The notes beneath the pieces are model-generated. The model searched no databases. It was not told the origin of the DNA and saw only the letters and a list, made by a program, of their open reading frames with translations. A stretch of DNA of 9,789 nucleotides from Clostridiales bacterium (lineage in GTDB: Bacteria; Bacillota; Clostridia; Christensenellales; Borkfalkiaceae): assembly GCA_015069525.1 (NCBI GenBank), contig SVIK01000054.1:1-9789 (forward strand). The letters are read 5' to 3'. The stretch's first letter is position 1; every line of letters starts with the position of its first letter. The position numbers were made by a program, and so were the translations under genes. Shown here one piece after another: positions 1-6,600 of the stretch.

Positions 1-259
1 CGCGCGCTAAAAATTCCTTTAACATAGCCGTTGCAAGGCGCATATCGGCAATTTCCCCTTCGTAAACGGGGTAAACGATGCTCGTATATTCCGCCGTTTT
101 GCCAATGAGGTTTTTCGCTTCTTTCCCCACCGCTTTTATCTCTTTATCCTCGCCGTATACCGCCACGCAAGAAGGCTCGGCAAGGACGACGCCGTTGCTC
201 GTATCCGCGCGGTAAATCTTCGTCATTGACGAACCGAGGTCAATTGCTAATTTCCACAT
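1..259 (-). CDS. MreB-family rod-shape actin homologue, N-terminal part (runs off left edge)
   Basis: The reading frame starts at ATG 259-257 and gives about 86 residues before the window ends. It opens MWKLAIDLGSSMTKIY, an actin-fold phosphate-1 loop, followed by a LAEPSCVAV segment, AVGKEAKNLIGKT, and PVYEGEIADMRLATAMLKEF. These correspond in order to the canonical MreB/Mbl features (DLG loop, NEPSVVA, AVGxEAKxMIGRT, PxxxGVIADFxxTExML). MreB polymerises under the cytoplasmic membrane and guides lateral cell-wall synthesis. The start is fixed by a perfect AGGAGG at 274-269, nine bases upstream, which touches the maf stop codon, so the gene is translationally linked to maf. The loop reads DLGSSM rather than the usual DLGTAN/DLGTSN, so this may be a divergent paralogue rather than the main MreB. 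The family assignment is firm; the exact subtype is not. Confidence 0.8.
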   Translation of the reverse strand, partial: MWKLAIDLGSSMTKIYRADTSNGVVLAEPSCVAVYGEDKEIKAVGKEAKNLIGKTAEYTSIVYPVYEGEIADMRLATAMLKEFLAR

Positions 260-273
260 ATCCGTATTCCTCC

Positions 274-852
274 TTACGCCCCTTTCGACGATATTTTCTT
301 TATCATTTCTTTGCAAAGCTCTACGGGCAAGCCAACTACGTTAGAGAAGCTCCCTTCGATTTTCTCCACCAAACCGCCGTCCTGAATTCCGTACGCGCCT
401 GCCTTATCCATGGGCGAACCACCCCTTATATATTCCTCAATAAATTCCTTTGACAGCTCGCGAAAAAACACCTTCGTGCAATCCGCTTCCACCAATACTT
501 TTCTCTCCCCGTTGTCATCGGGATAAATCATGCATACGCCCGTGTATACCTCGTGTTTCTTCCCCGATAACGCAAGGAGCATGCGTCTTGCGTCCGCCTC
601 GTCTTTGGGTTTTCCCAAAACCTCGCCGTTTAACGACACTACCGTATCCGCGCCGAGCACCGCTTTGCCCTCCGCTTCTTTTAAGCGTGCAACCTCCATC
701 GCTTTTTGTTTTGCGAGCGATTTTACTAAGGCAAAAGGAGTATCGGCGCACGCCTTTTCCTCCCCTTTCGCCACGATAATTTCAAATTTTTCCACCACTT
801 CCCCAAACAACTCTTTTCTGCGCGGAGAAGCGCTTGCCAAAATCCAATCCAT
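274..852 (-). CDS. maf: Maf/YhdE-type nucleoside triphosphate pyrophosphatase
   Basis: The gene encodes 192 residues, the usual Maf length. Family signatures are in order: LASASPRRKEL (residues 5-15), GADTVV (67-72) with the catalytic Asp69, LGKPKD (79-84), SGKKHEVYTGV, DKAGAYGIQ and SFSNVVGLP near the C-terminus. Maf proteins hydrolyse non-canonical or selected NTPs to NMP and pyrophosphate in the cytosol. The SPRR plus AYGIQ pattern resembles the dTTP/UTP-type YhdE branch rather than the m7GTP-type YceF branch; this substrate assignment is inferred from motifs. The start is fixed by the conserved N-terminus, because the motif begins four residues after ATG 852. The ribosome binding site is poor: only CAGGT directly abuts the ATG. 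The gene ends 14 bases before mreB, a linkage common in Firmicutes. A terminator-like hairpin lies just upstream. Confidence 0.93.
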   Translation of the reverse strand: MDWILASASPRRKELFGEVVEKFEIIVAKGEEKACADTPFALVKSLAKQKAMEVARLKEAEGKAVLGADTVVSLNGEVLGKPKDEADARRMLLALSGKKHEVYTGVCMIYPDDNGERKVLVEADCTKVFFRELSKEFIEEYIRGGSPMDKAGAYGIQDGGLVEKIEGSFSNVVGLPVELCKEMIKKISSKGA

Positions 853-857
853 ACCTG

Positions 858-895
858 AAAAAAGGAAAACCGCCCTTTATGGAACGGCGGTTTTC
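858..895 (-). terminator. Intrinsic terminator or attenuator between ppx and maf
   Basis: A perfect 10-bp inverted repeat (865-874 with 886-895, 11-base loop) reads GAAAACCGCC then GGCGGTTTTC on the minus strand. It is followed after one C by six T residues (863-858). This is a standard Rho-independent terminator in the minus direction, placed 10 bases after the ppx stop. The T-run ends five bases before the maf ATG. It therefore either ends the ppx transcript or works as an attenuator on maf-mreB. Confidence 0.8.
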
Positions 896-904
896 TATGC
901 CTTT

Positions 905-932
905 ATTATAAAATTTCCAACGTCTTTTTGAA
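905..932 (-). promoter_or_regulatory. Candidate sigma-A promoter for maf-mreB
   Basis: On the minus strand a perfect -10 hexamer TATAAT lies at 910-905 and overlaps the ppx stop codon (TAA at 908-906). A 4-of-6 -35 box TTCAAA lies at 932-927 with a 16-base spacer. Predicted transcription would start near 898, so the mRNA would begin almost directly with the terminator-like hairpin. The -35 is only moderate and the region codes for the end of Ppx, so chance occurrence cannot be excluded. Confidence 0.45.
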
Positions 933-2417
933 CGCTTTTTTAAATTCGGGGTTCGCCGCCGTAGCATCGCGAATTTCCAGCGCCGCGTCGCCGTTGACCT
1001 CCGTCTTCATGATAACGGAATCCCCCAACACGTCGCAGTTCAAGCCCGTGACTACGCCACAACGCGTTCTATCCAAGCTCTCCGCGATACGCAAAAGCAC
1101 ACCCAATTTCTTCACGGCGTCCAAATCTTCCTCCGTGACGATGTCTTTATACTTCAACCACTCCGCAAGGGGCACTTCTTCACGGTTATGACAGCCTGCC
1201 ACAAACGCCGCCAACACGATTTCCCGATGCGTTGCGCCGTACACGGACGAGTGCAAAATCGTGTACCAGCTGTGCCGAGCGTGTTGATAATATTTCAAAA
1301 CTTCTCCACAATCGTGCAAGCTCGCCGCGATTTTCAATACTTTCAAATATTGGCGGGAGAATTTGTGCAGTACGCGAAGCTGTTTGAAAAGTTGCACGGA
1401 CAACTGCATTACGTGTTCCACGTGCTTCTCGTCGCAATTGTAATATTTCACCAACGTTTCAAGGCTGTATCCAAGCACGTCGGAAATGGGTTTTTCCACC
1501 GTGACGGGAAGCGCTTGATTGAGCATTAACCCCTCGCGCAAACCGCAACCGCTGATAGCGAATTCTTCCACGTTCATATACGTAGTAAACGCTTTGACAA
1601 TCGCCATTGCCGCAGGCATAATATCCGCGCGCTTGGGCGAAAGACCTTTAATCTTTTTACGCTTGTCCACGTCCAAAACGCGAAGCATATCGTAAACGGA
1701 ATTGAAATCCTCGCTCGCCATACGATAATTATGCGGATTATCCAAAGGATATTTTCTAACGAGCTTTGCAATCTTAAACAAATTACGGAAAGAACCGCCC
1801 ACACCGATAACTTGCGTTTCGGGGTCTACCTCGGCAAGCCAAGGCAACTTTTTAAGTTGCTCGGTGAAAAATTCTTCCACGTGACGGGCAGATTCCTCAG
1901 GCGTAGCGTCGCTCGAAAACAAATCGGTGAGCGTGACTGCGCCAAAAGGTAAGTTGGCATAGTTAAGTAAATTTCTTCTATTATAATAGATAATCTTCGT
2001 GCTACCGCCACCAATTTCCAAAATCAAGCCCTTGGGCACTTCCATGGAGTTGATTACGCCACGGTAAACGAGCACCGCTTCCTCTTCTTCCGAAAGTACG
2101 CGCACGGTGATGTTGCACGATACCTGAATTTCGTCCAAAAACGAACGTTGGTTTTTGGCGCGACGAACCGCCGCCGTGCCTACTGCGATGATGCGCTCTA
2201 CTCCGCGGGCATCGCAAAGCCTTTTAAACATTTTCAACGTGCGGATTGTTTCCGCAATTCGTTGCGGTTTTAAGAAACCGTCCCTGTCCATATCTTGTCC
2301 AAGACGAACGCTTTCTTTCAGTTCGTCCACAACCATATAATGCCCGTCCGTGAACATGTCTACGATGACGAGCCTCGCGGTATTGGAGCCTAAATCAATA
2401 ATACCGATTTTTTCCAC
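906..2417 (-). CDS. ppx: Ppx/GppA-family exopolyphosphatase with C-terminal HD-type region
   Basis: The gene encodes 503 residues, full length for the family. The N-terminal actin-like ATPase fold shows DLGSNTARL (8-16, phosphate loop), VGTAAVRRA (79-87), SEEEEA (109-114, with the expected catalytic Glu), EIGGGSTK (134-141) and PFGAVTLTDLF (157-167). The C-terminal part carries HD-superfamily features: HVEHV (332-336), SLHDCGE (366-372) and HSWYTILHS (382-390). Members split terminal phosphate from polyphosphate and/or convert pppGpp to ppGpp in the cytosol; sequence motifs alone do not separate the two activities. The start is GTG at 2417-2415, supported by a GAGGT ribosome binding site (2429-2425) seven bases upstream and by the phosphate loop beginning at residue 8. 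It is the first gene of the ppx-maf-mreB block and has its own promoter and a 5' leader of about 130 bases. Confidence 0.93.
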   Translation of the reverse strand: MEKIGIIDLGSNTARLVIVDMFTDGHYMVVDELKESVRLGQDMDRDGFLKPQRIAETIRTLKMFKRLCDARGVERIIAVGTAAVRRAKNQRSFLDEIQVSCNITVRVLSEEEEAVLVYRGVINSMEVPKGLILEIGGGSTKIIYYNRRNLLNYANLPFGAVTLTDLFSSDATPEESARHVEEFFTEQLKKLPWLAEVDPETQVIGVGGSFRNLFKIAKLVRKYPLDNPHNYRMASEDFNSVYDMLRVLDVDKRKKIKGLSPKRADIMPAAMAIVKAFTTYMNVEEFAISGCGLREGLMLNQALPVTVEKPISDVLGYSLETLVKYYNCDEKHVEHVMQLSVQLFKQLRVLHKFSRQYLKVLKIAASLHDCGEVLKYYQHARHSWYTILHSSVYGATHREIVLAAFVAGCHNREEVPLAEWLKYKDIVTEEDLDAVKKLGVLLRIAESLDRTRCGVVTGLNCDVLGDSVIMKTEVNGDAALEIRDATAANPEFKKAFKKTLEIL

Positions 2418-2475
2418 TGTTTTTACCTCACTCTTCTTTTGAACAACCTTGAAGGTGTGACTTTTTCATATTTTT

Positions 2476-2532
2476 GGGTATTGAAAAGGATTTACTCAAA
2501 CGCTTCGTTAAGCAAAATCGACTTCTATACCC
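2476..2532 (-). promoter_or_regulatory. Possible structured 5' leader of ppx
   Basis: In the predicted untranslated leader, GGGTAT (2532-2527 on the minus strand) can pair with ATACCC (2481-2476). This encloses a small hairpin GCTT-AACG-AAGC (2513-2502). There is no following T-run, so it is not a terminator. I do not recognise a known riboswitch or protein-binding leader. A six-base closing stem in AT-rich DNA may be chance. Confidence 0.25.
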
Positions 2533-2551
2533 CCATTTTGATTTTTCCCAT

Positions 2552-2580
2552 AGTTTACCATAGAAAATCAATTTTGTAAA
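2552..2580 (-). promoter_or_regulatory. Sigma-A promoter of ppx, extended -10
   Basis: On the minus strand, -35 TTTACA (2580-2575, 5 of 6 to consensus) is followed by a 17-base spacer and -10 TAAACT (2557-2552, 4 of 6). TGG immediately precedes the -10, giving an extended -10 element. Predicted transcription starts near 2545, leaving a leader of about 128 bases before the GTG start of ppx. Confidence 0.65.
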
Positions 2581-2585
2581 TAGCA

Positions 2586-2629
2586 TTTTTAATTTTTTTT
2601 ATGATTTTTTTTGATTTTTTTCATTTTTT
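2586..2629. promoter_or_regulatory. Phased T-tracts (A-tracts on minus strand) upstream of the ppx promoter
   Basis: Five runs of T lie at 2586-2590, 2593-2600, 2605-2612, 2615-2621 and 2624-2629, with centres roughly one helical turn apart. On the minus strand these are A-tracts directly upstream of the ppx -35 box. This matches intrinsically bent DNA and/or an UP element contacted by the RNA polymerase alpha C-terminal domain. The rest of the 2418-2705 gap is AT-rich and holds no convincing gene. Confidence 0.5.
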
Positions 2630-2665
2630 ACAAAAACAGCTCCTCTTATTTGTGTAATTTGCCGT

Positions 2666-2684
2666 CCGTTTTTAATAAAAACGG
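2666..2684 (-). terminator. Weak hairpin downstream of the TauE/SafE pair
   Basis: CCGTTTTT (2666-2673) and AAAAACGG (2677-2684) form an 8-bp inverted repeat with a three-base loop, 22 bases past the stop of the second TauE/SafE gene. The stem is AT-rich and no clean T-run follows on the minus strand, so terminator strength is doubtful. It is the only candidate 3' end for that operon in the gap. Confidence 0.35.
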
Positions 2685-2705
2685 GGAATTAAGGTTATAA
2701 AAAAA

Positions 2706-3068
2706 TCAAGCTTGAAACGCCTTGAAAAAGCCGAAAAAGGAAAGCCCTATCAAAAACGCGCCGAACGACTTTTGCAAAAACGCGGACGAAAGCGCCCCCG
2801 CAAGTAGAACGCCCGCCAAGGAAAGTAGCATCGCGGGTAAAATAATCCATAACACGCCCTCCGTCTTCAAAAGCCCGTTCCGTGCGTGCGTTTTGAGTGC
2901 AAAAGCACTCATCGGGACAAACGCGAAAAGGTTTGCGCATTGTGCTATTTTTTGGTCCACCCCACCAAGTAGCGTTAAAAGGGGTATCGTCACCGTACCC
3001 CCGCCCATCCCCATGCCTGCGGGGATTCCGCCGATAAAGCCTAACAGCAAATAAAAATAAAACGCCAT
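2706..3068 (-). CDS. Half-size TauE/SafE (TSUP) membrane protein, second of a pair
   Basis: The gene encodes 120 residues, about half a standard TauE/SafE transporter (usually near 250). It is very hydrophobic, with four probable membrane helices at about 4-34 (two closely spaced segments or a re-entrant turn), 43-59, 71-92 and 100-118. The family's glycine-rich signature is visible as GMGMGGGTVTIPLL (18-31), and KTHARNG (59-65) is a typical loop. TSUP proteins move small anions such as sulfite or organosulfonates across the cytoplasmic membrane; the substrate here cannot be read from sequence. It starts at ATG 3068 with its own GGGGGAG ribosome binding site, 13 bases after the stop of the partner gene. 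The independent start argues for a separate subunit rather than a broken gene. Both halves are probably needed for one transporter (inference). Confidence 0.8.
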   Translation of the reverse strand: MAFYFYLLLGFIGGIPAGMGMGGGTVTIPLLTLLGGVDQKIAQCANLFAFVPMSAFALKTHARNGLLKTEGVLWIILPAMLLSLAGVLLAGALSSAFLQKSFGAFLIGLSFFGFFKAFQA

Positions 3069-3081
3069 ACTCTCTCCCCCT

Positions 3082-3447
3082 TTACCTAAAAAATAAAAAT
3101 AGCCCCGCCAAAGCCTGCAAAAAAGCGAATAGGATATTGACGAATTTTACGGACATTTTGCCGAATAATTTTGCCCCGAGCAGTCCGCCCGCCGTCACTC
3201 CTATTGCCGTGGGAATAAGCACGGAAAAATCGTATATGCCTTGCACAAAATACAAAATAAACGAGAAAATTGCCACGGGTAAAATCACCAAAATCGCCGT
3301 GGCGTGCGCGCTCTTTTCCACGTATCCGTTTTTTTGCAAAAGGGGTACGGCAATCATACCCCCGCCACCGCCGAATAAACCGCTTGCCAGCCCCACCGCC
3401 GTACCGCAGAAAATTCGCCTACCGTTTTGTGCCGTTCTTTTTATCAT
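3082..3447 (-). CDS. Half-size TauE/SafE (TSUP) membrane protein, first of a pair
   Basis: The gene encodes 121 residues with the TauE/SafE signature LASGLFGGGGGMIAVPLL (20-37). Four probable membrane segments lie at about 12-35, 49-68, 74-93 and 101-120. The short N-terminus is basic (KRTAQNGRR). A normal TauE/SafE protein is an internal duplication of two such halves, each with the G-rich motif; here the halves are separate genes. The start at ATG 3447 is supported by AGGAGG at 3461-3456, eight bases upstream. The gene ends in TAA at 3084-3082, directly before the partner gene, so the two form an operon. An extended -10 element lies at 3519-3527. Substrate and physiological role are unknown; no sulfur-metabolism gene is nearby. 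Confidence 0.8.
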   Translation of the reverse strand: MIKRTAQNGRRIFCGTAVGLASGLFGGGGGMIAVPLLQKNGYVEKSAHATAILVILPVAIFSFILYFVQGIYDFSVLIPTAIGVTAGGLLGAKLFGKMSVKFVNILFAFLQALAGLFLFFR

Positions 3448-3518
3448 TTTTACCCCCTCCTACGGAGAATTTTTTAAAACTCGCCGTTTTTCCTCTCGTA
3501 TTTTGCGTATTTTTTTGC

Positions 3519-3527
3519 ATTTTATCA
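3519..3527 (-). promoter_or_regulatory. Candidate extended -10 promoter for the TauE/SafE pair
   Basis: On the minus strand TGATAAAAT forms an extended -10 (TGn followed by TAAAAT, 5 of 6 to consensus). No good -35 box exists at the expected distance, which extended -10 promoters can tolerate. Predicted transcription starts near 3512, giving a leader of about 65 bases before ATG 3447. Confidence 0.45.
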
Positions 3528-3558
3528 AACTTTTTCATGCAATTCCGTCCATAAACGC

Positions 3559-3587
3559 TTGCCAATACGCTCAAATTGTATTAAAAT
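3559..3587 (+). promoter_or_regulatory. Sigma-A promoter of the large surface-protein gene
   Basis: TTGCCA (3559-3564) and TAAAAT (3582-3587, 5 of 6) are separated by 17 bases, a near-ideal arrangement. Predicted transcription starts near 3594, about 80 bases before ATG 3674. The leader contains a small hairpin CGCC-GTAA-GGCG (3610-3621) closed by a GNRA-type tetraloop. The promoter is divergent from the TauE/SafE promoter, about 35 bases apart. Confidence 0.6.
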
Positions 3588-3673
3588 AATATAGCATGGG
3601 AATTTATCACGCCGTAAGGCGCGTTATTTTCTCTAACAAATAAGGCAATAACAAATACCAAAAGGTGGTTGTA

Positions 3674-6600
3674 ATGAAAGTAAACGAAAAAAACCGCAAG
3701 AAAAAATTTCTTGCACTCCTCCTTTCCATGTTGATGGCAACGTCTATGACCGTTGCTTTTTCCGCGTGTGACGACGAAGCGGAAACGGATAACTCCACCA
3801 ACACGGAAACGGAAAAGAAAGAAGACGATGAAGAAGTCGTCTTGGACAAAAGCGAACTTATTACCAACAGTTTGTTCTCCAAAAACGCATACGACGCTTC
3901 CAAGCCTATCATCACGAGCGTGACCGGCTGGACGAGAGCACGCAACTCTACGTCGAGCGGTACGGCAAGCGAATCGGACGCGGCAAGCGGTATTATCGAC
4001 GTTGACGAGGAAAAATGGAACGACCTTACGACGTCGGGCATCGACGTGGCACCCGATACGTTGACGGAAGACCAAGCCAAAGAAAAATGGGCTTCCATGA
4101 CGACGAAGGACAAGCTGGAATATTACAAGGCGTGGAAAGCGGACGACGCGAACGACGATAAGAAGATTACCGACCTTTCCTTTTACGAATCTTTCAATAT
4201 CGACGTTGACGATTTGCCTTTCGTAGAAGGCGAAGGCGACGCTTTGCAAGCTATTGCCAACCCTAAGGCACATCCCGACGCAACCGATACCCGCGTGCTT
4301 ATGATTCATAACGAAGTGGATAGGGAATGGTCTTTGGGTACGGCGCAAAAATTCACCTCCACCTCCACCGTCACGGTGAAGGCAGGCGAAACGGCGAAGT
4401 TCTCCGTTTGGGTAAAGACGAGCAACCTCGTCGGCTCTTCCGCGAACAACAAGCCCGATACGACCGCGCACAATAAAGGCGCGTATATCCGCATCAACCA
4501 CTCGGTTGGCGGAAAGTCCCTCGACCCGCTCGAAATTAAAAACATCAACACGGAAAGCGTGACGGAAAATAACGGTTGGGTGAAATACGAATTCGCACTC
4601 CGCGGTTCGGTAATGGCAAGCTCCACCTTCTCGATGGTGCTCGGTTTAGGACAAAGCGGTGGCACGAACAAAGAAGAATACGTAAACGGTTATGCCTTCT
4701 TTGACGACGTCACTTGCGAAATCGTAAAGAGCGACGAAGCCGTCCTTACCGACTATGAGGAATTTACCCTTGCCTCCACCGCCACGGAAAAAGTACAATC
4801 GGCGAAAAACGTGGGCAAGAAATTTGCGCTCAACTTCGAAGATATCGGTAGCACGAACAACGACAATATCGTAAAGGATTGGGATTTGACGGGCTGGACG
4901 ATTTCCGCAACGACGGAAAAGAATCCTTCTGGACAAATATATTCGACGGTAAGCGGTGTAGCAGGCGCTATCCCCGTGCCCAACCTCAACGGCTATATCG
5001 ATACGCCTTTCGACGTGACGAAGGTTGTCGATAAGCTGAAAGATTTGGAAACGTTAAAGCTTTCCAACGGCACGGATGACAACACGACGGCGCAAGCGGT
5101 TTATCAAAACTATTTCGCCGACGACGATTTCCTCAGCGATAAAAACGCTCTCCTCCTCCTTTCCAAAAACGGCGCTGCCTATAAAGCGGAAAAGGAGATT
5201 ACGATTGCAGGCAAGGCGGACGGCGTTTCCTATTCCGCAATCTCGTTCTTCGTAAAGACTTCGGAAATGAAAAACTTTACGGGTGCAAGCGTCAACTTCA
5301 AACCCAATAAAGATGATTACGCTTCCAGCCAAGAAATCGCTAAGATTGATACGACCACGGTCGTAGAAGAGGATTCCGACAACGACGGTTGGCAACAAAT
5401 TTTCTTCTTCTTCGAAAACAAAACGGAAGCAGAACAAAAAGCAAAAATTACCCTTTCCTTCGGTTTAACGAGCGGTTTAATTGAAAGCGATAAAACTTCC
5501 TTCTACGAAGGCTTCGTAGCTTTTGCAGATTTCAAATCGTACGAATTGGAAAAGGCGGAATTCGATTGCGTTTCCGCTGGCACGTATACAAAAATCGTTA
5601 AGTTTGAAATTCCTGAAAAAGAAACGCAAGTAGACAGCGGTTTCGATACGGCGGGCTCGCTTAAATCTTCCAGCATTGAAGACGGTTTCGCAAACGCAAA
5701 GAACTACACGGGCGTATACAGCGACAGCGCGTTCATCGGCGGTGGAGATAGCTTGAAAGCGAACTCCTTGCAAACGGCTGGTTTGCTCAATAAACAATAC
5801 GCGAAAGACAACTATAAAAATATTGCTACGGGCGTGGATTTCAGCGATTGGGATAACCTCATCGGCGAAGACGCTACGCAACCCCTCGTTATTTATAGCG
5901 AACAAGCGGGTATGTCCTACGGCTTTATCGGTACTTCGACGACGATTTCCGCCAATGCTTATAAGGCAATTTCCTTGCGCGTAAAGGTTTCCGCCAACGC
6001 AAAGGCAAATATTTATCTCGTAGACATGGGCGACGAAAACTACAACCAAACGCTTTCGATTGGTAGAAACGTCACCTATTGGTACGATAAAGACGGCAAC
6101 GTTTGCGCAGAAGACCCTACCGACAGCAAGAACTTCAATTCTAAAACGGACGTTGCGTTCAAGCTTCAATCGAACGGATTATATAAAGTCAACCCCAACT
6201 GGGAAGGCGCAACGAACGTAGATAAGAACGCATACTTTGCAAACCTCTCCGCTTATACGGTAAACGAGGACGGCAACTTGGCGCTTGGCGATTTGGCAAC
6301 CGATTACGCGTATTCGGATAATTGGAAGCACGACGGCAACGACAGAATTGCTTTCTACGATTATAACGAAACGGAAAAATGGGCGTATGCGTACAGCAAT
6401 AAATCGGTGAAAGTATTCGACTTCTCCACTACCCCTCTCGCTCCCCGTTATACGGAAAACGAAAGCAAAGCTTTGCACTTTGAAGTGAGCGACACGAAAG
6501 GCGAGTGGCAAATCGTCACCTTCTATGTCCACGCAGGCGAAAGCGCGAAGAATTACCGTCTTGAAGTATGGAACGGCGCGCGCGATAACAAGGCAGACAA

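Noticed and set aside
2549..2572. Eight-codon reading frame beginning ATGGGAAAAATC on the minus strand near the ppx promoter
   Set aside because: Its ATG lies upstream of the predicted transcription start and has no ribosome binding site.
2584..2630. T-rich stretch as a terminator
   Set aside because: No GC-rich stem precedes the T-runs on the plus strand and no plus-strand gene ends nearby; the phased spacing fits a bent promoter region better.
3066..3084. Frameshift or pseudogene explanation for the split TauE/SafE
   Set aside because: The second gene has its own strong ribosome binding site and a proper ATG, and both halves are intact with full motifs, so two real genes are more likely.
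3665..3673. GTG at 3665 as the start of the large gene
   Set aside because: This GTG lies within the AAGGTGG ribosome binding site; ATG 3674 has correct spacing and begins a normal signal peptide.
3581..4501. Open frame of about 306 codons on the minus strand opposite the start of the large gene
   Set aside because: Its translation is rich in Arg, Val and Phe without domains, as expected from reading the complement of Asp/Lys/Glu codons. The plus-strand gene has a promoter, ribosome binding site and signal peptide. Similar long antisense frames at 5477-6169 and 6677-7117 are rejected for the same reason.
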